Below are positions 1-9,189 of a stretch of DNA of 64,000 bases, one piece after another. The notes below the pieces were generated by a model. That model had not been told where the DNA came from, ran no database searches, and saw only the letters and a program-made list of their open reading frames with translations. Each line of letters opens with the position of its first letter. Within the stretch, counting starts at the first letter, position 1. This DNA is from Rutidosis leptorrhynchoides (taxonomy: Eukaryota > Streptophyta > Magnoliopsida > Asterales > Asteraceae), in assembly GCF_046630445.1 (NCBI RefSeq), contig NC_092340.1, positions 366,443,001 through 366,507,000 on the forward strand, in the 5' to 3' direction. Made by a program: the position numbers and the translations under genes.

Positions 1-1629
1 ATAAAGAGTTGAACGAGTGAGCAGGAAAGTCAACCTATTGACATTTAAGAGTAGTTAAGTGTTTTGTCCATGTTTAAGTTTAAGTATGTGTTTAAGTATA
101 GTTTGTTTTACTAAGTTTCTATTCCTAGTAAGTTACTATTTTTATAAAGTTTCTATTTTTAGAAAGTTTCTTATTTTACTAAGTTTCTATGACTAGAGAG
201 TTTCTACTTTTATCAGTGTTTTCCATTTTAGGATACTTGCCGTATTAGATAAGCTTCCAATCACCCCTTTCCCTTCGAATGGCTAATTTAGATCTAGGGG
301 CTTGAGCCATAGGACCCTTTAAATCGGAAATCCAAACTCTCTGCCTAGAATCTCATAGAAACCATTCGTCAAGAAAGTTCGAAGATCTATACATCTCTAA
401 TACATATCCCAAAATGTTTTTGTGCTACAATATAAGTAGTAGGTTATAGGTGCTAGTAATAGTAATAGTGTATACATGTTAAGTACTAGTATAAGTAGTA
501 TTAGGGTTTCATTAATTAGGGTTAGTTAATTAAAGTAGTAATTAATAACTAGGGTTTAGTAATTAATGTCCTAGGGTTTCATAAATGTTTAGAGTTTAAT
601 TAATTAGGGTTTAAGAATTATAGTTTAGGTGTAATTAGGGTTTAAGGTTTTAATATGTATATGTATATATAATTCGTATATATATGTATATATATATATA
701 TATATAATATATTTTTTTACATGTATATATGTATATATAAATCTAGGTGTGTTTATGTATATACTTATGAATAACAAGTTTATAATATGAATATGAATTA
801 ACAAAGATCAAAGTTTATGTAAATAGTTTAGGGTTTATGTTATACCTTTGAAGATTCAAGATAATTAACAAAGAAAAGATGAACACGATGAAGATGGAAG
901 ATCAAAGCCTTGAAAATCTTGAAGAACTCCTTGAAGATTCTTGAAGAACACGAAGAACAAGCTTGAAGATTCGAATACCACAAGAGAGGGAAAGGGAGAG
1001 ATTGTTTTTAAGAGAGGATTTTGGTGTGATTTGTGAATGAGAAACTAGGAGTCTAGGAGTGTTTATATAGTGCAAGTATTAGAGTGTTAGTCAACATAAG
1101 GATGTTCTAATTAATGATTTTATTTTGTTTTATAATTTTTAGTCAACAATAGGTGGTACTAGTTTATAATTAGTCAACATAAGGATGTACTAGTTTATAC
1201 TTTATTTTTAGTCAACATAAGGATGTAATATTTTTTTAGTCTCATTATTATTACTATTATTATTATTATTATTTTTACATTTACTACATGATAAGTATTA
1301 TTTTCTTTTTACTAATTCATGACTTGTATATATTTAGTTCCCAATTGTTTTATTATTTATATAAATGTCACTTTTTATTTATTACTTATAGGTTATTAGT
1401 TATAATATTACATAAATGCATAAATTTTAATTAGCAGTGAGTGTCGACTAACAGTTTATTATTTTCATCTTTTATTAACTTGTCAATTTTTGTACAAAGT
1501 TAATTAATATGTTTTCTAACTCTTAACACTTAACAATTGTTGATTAAAGTTTAATCATTAAGTTTTAATTATATTGTTTGGGCTTTTAATATTGGAAAAA
1601 TATAGAATGGAAAAATGAGGGTCGTTATA
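1..1629 (-). repeat. 3' LTR of element F (cut by window edge)
   Basis: This segment matches 19832-21472 nearly base for base, including the AT microsatellite around 655-712, where the right copy is about 12 bp longer. The LTR stops at GTTATA just before the polypurine tract. The missing part (about 750 bp by comparison with the right copy) lies outside the window. No coding frame is supported here. Confidence 0.9.
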
Positions 1630-1642
1630 GTACCTCCCCGTT
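1630..1642 (-). other. Polypurine tract of element F
   Basis: On the minus strand the sequence AACGGGGAGGTAC directly precedes the 3' LTR. This is the expected place for the plus-strand primer of reverse transcription. It is a close relative of the AACGGGTAGGTAC tract of elements A and B. Confidence 0.7.
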
Positions 1643-1666
1643 ATTGAAAACTTCGTCCCGAAGTTT

Positions 1667-1935
1667 TTAGGTAGTTTCCTCATTTGCATTAGCAGTTGAG
1701 AAGAGATGGGGATATTTCCGTTTCATATGGTCTTTGCGTTCCCAGGTATATTCGGGGCCCCTACGCGAATTCCAATGGACTTTAACGATAGGTATATTGC
1801 TTTTACGCGTTTGTTTGACCTCTCCTTCCATGATTTCTATAGGTTATTCAACGAAGTGCATTTTATCATTAATGCGAAGATCATTCAAAATGATGATGTT
1901 ATACAAGTCATTTCAGTAAATTGGATACATGAAAT
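1667..1935 (-). pseudogene. Integrase C-terminal chromodomain remnant of element F
   Basis: Read on the minus strand this gives the end of a chromovirus Pol protein: a PIEIMEGEVKQ segment, then IPIVKVHWNSRRGPEYTWER, then KYPHLF, ending at a stop at 1667-1669. It aligns residue by residue with the end of Pol in element A ([32 protein letters not shown]). A stop codon sits just before PIEIM, so the frame is broken. The integrase core that should precede it is absent, showing that most of pol has been lost or replaced in F. Confidence 0.8.
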
Positions 1936-2445
1936 GTGTTATAAATAGTATTGAGCTCATTTAAAACCTTGAGCATTTTATGCCACAATATTAGGGCAGA
2001 CAAACAAAGAGGAGTTCGTGAAAATCACAGTCATGAAATTTGATAGAGATCTTCATTGTTTACAACAAGAATATTTTAATGATGAATATAAGTTGAAAAA
2101 TAAAGTTTTATCACTATTGAATAATATGGATAAAACGATTCGTTTATAGGAAGAGTATAAATGAAGCTATCATAAAAGAGTGAAATGAGAAAATTAAATG
2201 TTCGCCTTAACTTTTGACGTAGTCACGATTGATTTCCGGAATTCAAGGAATTAAAGGAAATTTTCGTAATCTATAAGATTTGATTCTCCGGTATTTACGA
2301 AATTTTGAGATTTGTTTGATTAAATGCGGTGATTTGCCTCGATTGATGTGTTTGGAATTTTGCTATAAATTAGCTTCTTTCGTTTCATTATCTTCACCAC
2401 TTCTATACTTTCTTTCTCAATTCAAACTTTTAAAAGATTAAGAAA

Positions 2446-2619
2446 ATGCTTAATCCAGTTCTGATCCTAGTTATTATATTGACCATCTATGCAGTCATTC
2501 TTCTTTTTCTTTTACCGCCAGAGGAATCTGTTTACTTCTACTATGCTCTTGGGGTTATAGTGTTTTTAATTATCCCGTATCTTTATATTGCTATACGCAT
2601 TGATATACACGGTTTGTAA
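2446..2619 (+). CDS. Hypothetical 57-residue protein with two membrane segments
   Basis: An ATG-started frame of 57 codons runs antisense to element F, between its hairpin region and its chromodomain remnant. It encodes two strongly hydrophobic stretches, LILVIILTIYAVILLFLLP and YFYYALGVIVFLIIPYLYI, separated by a short PPEESV turn, with a basic tail. I recognise no family. Known plant Ty3/gypsy elements, mainly of the Tat and Athila lineages, can carry extra ORFs near the 3' end, some antisense. The position fits that pattern, but an AT-rich antisense frame of this size can arise by chance. Coding status is uncertain. Confidence 0.3.
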   Translation: MLNPVLILVIILTIYAVILLFLLPPEESVYFYYALGVIVFLIIPYLYIAIRIDIHGL

Positions 2620-2890
2620 TTTCAGAGTCGTTATCGGGCTTTATATTTTCCCTTATATGTCGGAGCTTTATGCTTTTGTTTCTTCTTCCCGACTTCAAGT
2701 CAAGCGAGTAATGGTTCAGAATTCATAGGTATGAAGTTTCGAATGATCATAATATATAAAGTAGAAAGGAAAGGTAATAGCACGATTTGATTTGTCATAT
2801 TACCAGAATATCCGGAAAAGACCGAATCATAAAGAAAAATATTTTCTTGATATGTTTAGAGGTTAAATAGAATGTAAGAGTCGTGTAACA

Positions 2891-3005
2891 TGGAAAATGA
2901 TGATTATAAAATCTATGAATCATCATCTTCCATTAAAAACTTAGCATGACTTACTGTAATATAATCACGTTGGCCTGACGTCATTATATTATACTAACTC
3001 ATGCT
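2891..3005. other. Two tandem hairpins in the interior of element F
   Basis: Hairpin 1 has arms 2891-2905 and 2918-2932, with 14 of 15 positions pairing around a 12-nt loop. Hairpin 2 has arms 2943-2965 and 2983-3005 around a 17-nt loop. Twenty of 23 positions pair, one is a G-T wobble and two are C-C mismatches. The same pair of hairpins in the same order occurs in element E (54813-54930), with changes on both arms that keep the pairing. The region is non-coding as far as I can see. Confidence 0.65.
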
Positions 3006-3224
3006 TCAATTCCCAACACTTCTTCAAAACATTTATAATTTAAACTCGAATTTTACAGAATATAGAAACTAAAACAGTTTCCTTTATAAAGATATCGCAA
3101 AGAGATACTTAATTGCGGACATGAATCGTTATGAAGATATCTTCCGAAATATAGAGGATATTTATGATGATATTTTGGAATTTCTAAGTTCGAAAGTTGA
3201 TGAAGAAAATTTTTTCGCAAGCTT

Positions 3225-3467
3225 TTAACATGACTTCGGAGCAAGATATTCTCTAAAGATTTCACCGGATCCAAAATTACCTGGATTCTTTGAATATAGG
3301 GTTTGGCCCTTGTGTTTGTCCTTGGTCTCCTCCATGGTTAGCTCAATCCGTTTTTCAGTTCCAAATTTTCTTTTGAGCTTTTCTAACGTACCATTCTTTA
3401 TTATCAAATTGTTGGCCCTTAAGACCATCTACAATTTTTCTGTTTCCTCTACATTTAATGCAGCCAT
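3225..3467 (-). pseudogene. Coiled-coil-like ORF remnant of element F
   Basis: An ATG at 3465-3467 opens a frame reading MAALNVEETEKL, then a TAG at 3429-3431, then about 67 further codons. These are rich in Lys and Glu (NGTLEKLKRKFG, IELTMEETKDKHKG) and end at 3225. The heptad-like charged pattern suggests a short coiled coil. It lies in sense with F, downstream of the dyad that in element A precedes gag, so it might be a decayed gag start. I do not recognise it, and it lacks a zinc knuckle or capsid signature. Confidence 0.25.
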
Positions 3468-3948
3468 ATTTGAATCATCGGTTATCAATCCGAAATGGTT
3501 TCAAGAAATTTCATTTTTAGATGATTAAACGCTGATTGCGATCGTCAAGATTCAAAGGATGTTTTCAAGAATTTTGAATTTGAAGTGTTTAAGCGTAAGA
3601 TGCATCCATCAATGGATCTAACGGTTGACGAAGAAATGTTGTGATTTTCAAAAGTAAGGAATGGTAAGTTCAGTGGTTTGATTTGATAATTCATCATAGA
3701 ATACGAATGAATATAATTCATGAATGTAGTGATCTTTAGGAAGATAACACTTGCTAAAGTTTTACTTAAGTTCCGATATGTCAAAATCAGAGTATGTAAC
3801 TGAATTTGTATGAAAATGGTTTTTCTTTGGTGAACATATACATATATCATGTGAATGTAAGTAGTATAGTTAACAACTGCTGAATCAGAATGGAAGAATG
3901 TACAATGTAACATATTTATATGAGATATGAATATCTCTCGGGTTTTAC

Positions 3949-6900
3949 TGTAGTGACCCGAACTTTTCCATGTTTATATATATTAATTGAGATTGATATT
4001 TACATGATTAAATGTTTCCAACATGTTAAGCAATCAAACTTGTTAAGACTTGATTAATTGAAATATGTTTCATATAGACAATTGACCACCCAAGTTGACC
4101 GGTGATTCACGAACGTTAAAACTTGTAAAAACTATATGATGACATATATATGGATATATATATATAGTTAACATGATACTATGATAAGTAAACATATCAT
4201 TAAGTATATTAACAATGAACTACATATGTAAAAACAAGACTACTAACTTAATGATTTTTAAACGAGACATATATGTAACGATTATCGTTGTAAAGACATT
4301 TAATGTATATATATCATATTAAGAGATATTCATACATGATAATATCATGATAATATAATAATTTAAAATCTCATTTGATATTATAAACATTGGGTTAACA
4401 ACATTTAACAAGATCGTTAACCTAAAGGTTTCAAAACAACACTTACATGTAACGACTAACGATGACTTAACGACTCAGTTAAAATATATATACATGTAGT
4501 GTTTTAATATGTATTTATACACTTTTGAAAGACTTCAATACACTTATAAAAATACTTCTACTTAACAAAAATGCTTACAATTACATCCTCGTTCAGTTTC
4601 ATCAACAATTCTACTCGTATACACCCGTATTCGTACTCGTACAATACACAGCTTTTAGATGTATGTACTATTGGTATATACACTCCAATTATCAGCTCTT
4701 AGCAGCCCATGTGAGTCACCTAACACATGTGGGAACCATCATTTGGCAACTAGCATGAAATATCTCATAAAATTACAAAAATATGAGTAATCATTAATGA
4801 CTTATTTACATGAAAACAAAATTACATATCCTTTATATCTAATCCATACACCAACGACCAAAAACACCTACAAACACTTTCATTCTTCAATTTTATTCAT
4901 CTAATTGATCTCTCTCAAGTTCTATCTTCAAGTTCTAAGTGTTCTTCATATATTCTACAAGTTCTAGTTACATAAAATCAAGAATACTTTCAAGTTTGCT
5001 AGCTCACTTCCAATCTTGTAAGGTGATCATCCAACCTCAAGAAATCTTTATTTCTTACAGTAGGTTATCATTCTAATACAAGGTAATAATCATATTCAAA
5101 CTTTGGTTCAATTTCTATAACTATAACAATCTTATTTCAAGTGATGATCTTACTTGAACTTGTTTTCGTGTCATGATTCTGCTTCAAGAACTTCGAGCCA
5201 TCCAAGGATCCGTTGAAGCTAGATCCATTTTTCTCTTTTTCAGTAGGTTTATCCAAGGAACTTAAGGTAGTAATGATGTTCATAACATCATTCGATTCAT
5301 ACATATAAAGCTATCTTATTTGAAGGTTTAAACTTGTAATCACTAGAACATAGTTTAGTTAATTCTAAACTTGTTCGCAAACAAAAGTTAATCCTTCTAA
5401 CTTGACTTTTAAAATCAACTAAACACATGTTCTATATCTATATGATATGCTAACTTAATGATTTAAAACCTGGAAACACGAAAAACACCGTAAAACCGGA
5501 TTTACGCCGTCGTAGTAACACCGCGGGCTGTTTTGGGTTAGTTAAATAAAAAACTATGATAAACTTTGATTTAAAAGTTGTTATTCTGAGAAAATGATTT
5601 TTATTATGAACATGAAACTATATCCAAAAATTATGGTTAAACTCAAAGTGGAAGTATGTTTTCTAAAATGGTCATCTAGACGTCGTTCTTTCGACTGAAA
5701 TGACTACCTTTACAAAAATGACTTGTAACTTATTTTTCTGACTACAAACCTATACCTTTTCTGTTTAGATTCATAAAATAGAGTTCAATATGAAACCATA
5801 GCAATTTGATTCACTCAAAACGGATTTAAAATGAAGAAGTTATGGGTAAAACAAGATTGGATAATTTTTCTCATTTTAGCTACGTGAAAATTGGTAACAA
5901 ATCTATTCCAACCATAACTTAATCAACTTGTATTGTATATTATGTAATCTTGAGATACCATAGACACGTATACAATGTTTCGACCTATCATGTCGACACA
6001 TCTATATATATTTCGGAACAACCATAGACACTCTATATGTGAATGTTGGAGTTAGCTATACAGGGTTGAGGTTGATTCCAAAATATGTATAGTTTGAGTT
6101 GTGATCAATACTGAGATACGTATACACTGGGTCGTGGATTGATTCAAGATAATATTTATCGATTTATTTCTGTATATCTAACTGTGGACAACTAGTTGTA
6201 GGTTACTAACGAGGACAGCTGACTTAATAAACTTAAAACATCAAAATATATTAAAAGTGTTGTAAATATATTTTGAACATACTTTGATATATATGTATAT
6301 ATTGTTATAGGTTCGTGAATCAACCAGTGGCCAAGTCTTACTTCCCGACGAAGTAAAAATCTGTGAAAGTGAGTTATAGTCCCACTTTTAAAATCTAATA
6401 TTTTTGGGATGAGAATACATGCAGGTTTATAAATGATTTACAAAATAGACACAAGTACGTGAAACTACATTCTATGGTTGAATTATCGAAATCGAATATG
6501 CCCCTTTTATAAAGTATGGTAATCTAAGAATTAGGGAACAGACACCCTAATTGACGCGAATCCTAAAGATAGATCTATTAGGCCTAACAAACCCCATCCA
6601 AAGTACCGGATGCTTTAGTACTTCGAAATTTATATCATATCCGAAGGGTGTCCCGGAATGATGGGGATATTCTTATATATATGCATCTTGTTAATGTCGG
6701 TTACCAGGTGTTCACCATATGAATGATTTTTATCTCTATGTATGGGATGTGTATTGAAATATGAAATCTTGTGGTCTATTATTATGATTTGATATATATA
6801 GGTTAAACCTATAACTCACCAACATTTTTGTTGACGTTTTAAGCATGTTTATTCTCAGGTGATTATTAAGAGCTTCCGATGTCGCATACTTAAATAAGGA

Positions 6901-7202
6901 CGAGATTTGGAGTCCATGCTTGTATGATATTGTGTAAAAACTGCATTCAAGAAACTTATTTTGTTGTAACATATTTGTATTGTAAACCATTATGTAATGG
7001 TCGTGTGTAAACAGGATATTTTAGATTATCATTATTTGATAATCTACGTAAAGTTTTTTTAAACCTTTATTGATGAAATAAAGGTTATGGTTTGTTTTAA
7101 AATGAATGCAGTCTTTGAAAAACGTCTCATATAGAGGTCAAAACCTCGCAACGAAATCAATTAATATGGAACGTTTTTAATCAATAAGAACGGGACATTT
7201 CA
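3949..7202 (+). repeat. 5' LTR of element A
   Basis: This 3254-bp copy matches 13782-17033 throughout and starts TG and ends CA. It carries the promoter-like module at 6764-6890 about 0.4 kb from its 3' end. No convincing ATG-started sense protein is present. Long LTRs of this size are unusual for chromoviruses but occur in Asteraceae-type families. Confidence 0.95.
6764..6890 (+). promoter_or_regulatory. LTR core promoter-like module with stem-loop (element A, 5' LTR)
   Basis: The block runs AAATCTTGTGGTCTA (6764-6778), a TATATATA box near 6792, CCTATAACTCACC, a stem-loop CAACA-TTTT-TGTTG (6820-6833), a TTCTCAGGT segment near 6852 and GCTTCCG near 6872. The same order of blocks appears in LTRs C, B, E, F and G, which otherwise share little sequence. 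The TATA box about 30 nt before the stem-loop suggests transcription starts around it. No start site has been measured. The 3' LTR copy is at 16595-16721. Confidence 0.6.
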
Positions 7203-7204
7203 GT

Positions 7205-7216
7205 TGGTATCAGAGC
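7205..7216 (+). other. Primer binding site, tRNA initiator-Met type (element A)
   Basis: TGGTATCAGAGC lies two bases after the 5' LTR. It is the standard complement of the 3' end of plant initiator methionine tRNA used by chromoviruses. This fixes the element's orientation and the start of minus-strand DNA synthesis. Confidence 0.95.
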
Positions 7217-7241
7217 GTTGGTCTTAGAGAACCAGAATTTT

Positions 7242-7287
7242 GCATTAGTGTGTCTTATCGAGTTTGTTAGGATGCATTAGTGAGTCT
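7242..7287 (+). promoter_or_regulatory. Leader direct repeat shared by elements A, B and E
   Basis: GCATTAGTGTGTCT (7242-7255) and GCATTAGTGAGTCT (7274-7287) form a direct repeat separated by a GAGTTTGTTAGGAT-type spacer just after the primer site. The same two units and spacer are found in the leaders of B (46926-46971) and E (55537-55581). Position in the untranslated leader suggests a packaging, dimerisation or translation signal, but this is inference. Confidence 0.5.
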
Positions 7288-7411
7288 GGACTTCGACCGT
7301 GTTTACTTGAAAAATGATTGCTTAACAAATTTTGTTGGAAACTATATATTTTTAACATGTGAATATTATGTGATATATTAATCTCTTAACGCGTTTGATT
7401 TTATGTGATAG

Positions 7412-8026
7412 ATGTCTACCTCTAGAACAAGTCCCATTGACTCACCTAATAATAATGAAGAGTCAAATGTAAATTGGAATGATTCGTGGACTGATTCACA
7501 AGTTCCCGAAGAGGAACCGGAAGAAGAGTCGGAACCGGAAGAAGAATCGGAACCGGAAGAAGAATCGGAACCGGATGAAGAAATAGAACCGGTGGAGGAA
7601 ATAATAAAACGGTTAAGTAAAAGAAAATCCTCAACCAACCGACCAAGGTTAATTATGGTCAATGGTGTTTCCGCCAAGGAAGCAAAATATTGGGAGGATT
7701 ACCAATTCTCCGATGAATCGGATTCTGACGAGAATTTCGATGATGTTATAGAAATTACCCCAACTGAATTTAAAAAGGCAAAAGAAAATAATAAGGGAAA
7801 GGGCATAAAAATAGAGAAATCTAATTCCAACCCAGATGAACTTTATATGTATCGTCAACCCCCGAAGTCCTTAAGTTGTAACAATGACCCGGGAACCTCT
7901 AAACCACCAGGTTTTTCTAAACCGTTGTGGAAAACGACAGTTAGTATTAGGGGAACATCATACATCCCTAGAAACTTGGCAAAACGAATCAAAACCGAAG
8001 AAGAAGAAACGAGCGAGTCGGAATAA
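7412..8026 (+). CDS. Acidic low-complexity ORF1 of element A
   Basis: An intact 204-codon frame starts at an ATG about 200 nt after the primer site and ends 138 nt before the F-box ORF. Residues 33-62 are a tandem acidic repeat of the PEEESE type (21-bp DNA units). They are followed by a basic RLSKRKSS patch that could act as a nuclear localisation signal. A second acidic patch (SDESDSDENFDD) lies near residues 95-106, then a basic segment (KKAKENNKGKGIKIEK) and a GTSYIPRNLAKR tail. No domain is recognised and it looks intrinsically disordered. The same ORF occurs at the same place in element B, where it is broken by one stop. It is sense with gag-pol, so it is probably translated from the LTR transcript. 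Function unknown. Confidence 0.6.
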   Translation: MSTSRTSPIDSPNNNEESNVNWNDSWTDSQVPEEEPEEESEPEEESEPEEESEPDEEIEPVEEIIKRLSKRKSSTNRPRLIMVNGVSAKEAKYWEDYQFSDESDSDENFDDVIEITPTEFKKAKENNKGKGIKIEKSNSNPDELYMYRQPPKSLSCNNDPGTSKPPGFSKPLWKTTVSIRGTSYIPRNLAKRIKTEEEETSESE

Positions 8027-8164
8027 GATAGTTGTATTCGTGTGGTGTAATATATGTAATATAGTGTGCTTATGCTTTATGATATATGTAAAAATTGCTT
8101 GTATTAATAAGTATTTTTTTTTATGAATCTAACTCTTGTCTATTTTACAGTATAAAAACACAAA

Positions 8165-8848
8165 ATGGATAGACAACCCAATATTTTAAGAGACCTACCA
8201 GGAGACATGATTGATGAAATCTTGTCTAGAGTCGGTCAGAATTCTTCGGCACAACTATTTAAGACGAGATCAGTTTGTAAGACATTCGAAGAACGTTCCA
8301 AGAATGTCTTGGTTTATAAGAGACTTTCGTTTGAAAGATGGAGGATATCACATTGGGAAACCCATAAGTTACGATGTGTTTACTTTGACGCATATATTGC
8401 GGGGAACCCAAATGCTATTTTACGCAACGGGTTAAGAAATTATTTTGACTCAATATATCCGAATATTGGACTTCGTGATTTAGAAAAAGCGGCTAACATG
8501 CAACATAAAGAAGCATGTTATGCTTACGGATTAGTAATGTTCGCTTCTCACCAAAGTGAGAACAAGAACATCGGGCTACAACTATTAAACAAAACGTTAC
8601 CACAAGTGACGGAGTCGGTAATTGGGGTAAGAAATGAGGTTTTTAGATTGTTACGGGACTGTTGGACATTACGTAACCCTCGTCCCTTTGACGACGTTAC
8701 AACACGCTGTTTTATCAAAGGCCATAACGGTTTTGTTCCACAAGACCAAGGATGGGAAGTAATCCTAGTAAAACCAGAATGCATGACTTGTTTCTGGACG
8801 TATGAATTACGTGTCTTTATTGCCTTTGCTGAACGACTTGTGTACTAG
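8165..8848 (+). CDS. F-box protein captured by element A
   Basis: An intact 227-codon frame starts MDRQPNILRDLPGDMIDEIL. Residues 6-50 fit an F-box: a Leu-Pro turn (LRDLPGDMIDEILSRV), then SVCKTFEERS where family members have the Cys-Lys-x-Phe core, then LVYKRLSFERW. Residues 75-150 hold a Sel1/TPR-like region with GNPNAILRNGLRNYF, a DLEKAANMQHKEACYAYG repeat unit and NIGLQLLNK. The tail has CMTCFWTYELRVF. This matches the plant At2g35280/At1g67623-like F-box family as I know it. Such proteins act as substrate adaptors of SCF ubiquitin ligases by binding SKP1/ASK. The ORF lies between ORF1 and gag in sense, 341 nt before the gag ATG, and a homologue sits at the same place in element B. It is therefore part of the element family and not a chance host gene. 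The substrate is unknown. Confidence 0.85.
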   Translation: MDRQPNILRDLPGDMIDEILSRVGQNSSAQLFKTRSVCKTFEERSKNVLVYKRLSFERWRISHWETHKLRCVYFDAYIAGNPNAILRNGLRNYFDSIYPNIGLRDLEKAANMQHKEACYAYGLVMFASHQSENKNIGLQLLNKTLPQVTESVIGVRNEVFRLLRDCWTLRNPRPFDDVTTRCFIKGHNGFVPQDQGWEVILVKPECMTCFWTYELRVFIAFAERLVY

Positions 8849-9036
8849 CTAGAATTATCTTCACAACCATCTTGTATCAAATTTATTGTGTGCTATATTT
8901 CATGCTATATGTAAAATAAGCGGTATTGTAAGTTTGTAAAATATTGTGTAAAAGTTTGAACGCGAAATATTATTATAATCAGTTTTTCATATAGAATTGT
9001 AGTAGTTGAATTGTATATTAGCTACTAAGTATGAAC

Positions 9037-9057
9037 TTAACGGGTAGGTACTACCCG
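9037..9057 (+). promoter_or_regulatory. Second copy of the polypurine tract, within a dyad, upstream of gag (element A)
   Basis: TTAACGGGTAGGTACT at 9037-9052 is identical over 16 bases to the sequence at the 3' LTR junction (13767-13782). Here it forms a dyad, CGGGTAGGTACTACCCG. Element B has the same motif at 45163-45178 and F a variant at the point where A inserted. It might prime a second plus strand, as central polypurine tracts do in some retroelements, or bind a protein. Confidence 0.5.
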
Positions 9058-9189
9058 AATTTAAACTTATAAAACGCTAATATGAAGAAAAAGCTTTTAT
9101 AAATGAGTTCATATTATGCAACGAAATACTATTAACTACTCTGAATATTCTGTATGATTAACTTGTTCCATTTGACTATTTTGAAGGAA

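Noticed and set aside
1706..1948. A plus-strand frame over the chromodomain remnant.
   Set aside because: The minus strand gives a clear chromodomain alignment, so the plus frame is a shadow.
4525..4758. A 77-codon frame open in all five A/B/C-type LTR copies (also 14356, 35152, and minus strand 39427 and 49358).
   Set aside because: It has no ATG at its start (TTG only), lies far upstream of the presumed promoter, and the LTR copies are too similar for openness alone to show coding. Worth recalling only if wider alignments show frame conservation.
6736..6990. An 84-codon antisense ATG frame identical in both LTRs of A (also 16567-16821).
   Set aside because: The two LTRs are about 99 percent identical, so identity is expected. 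The frame overlaps the conserved promoter-like module, which explains its sequence better.
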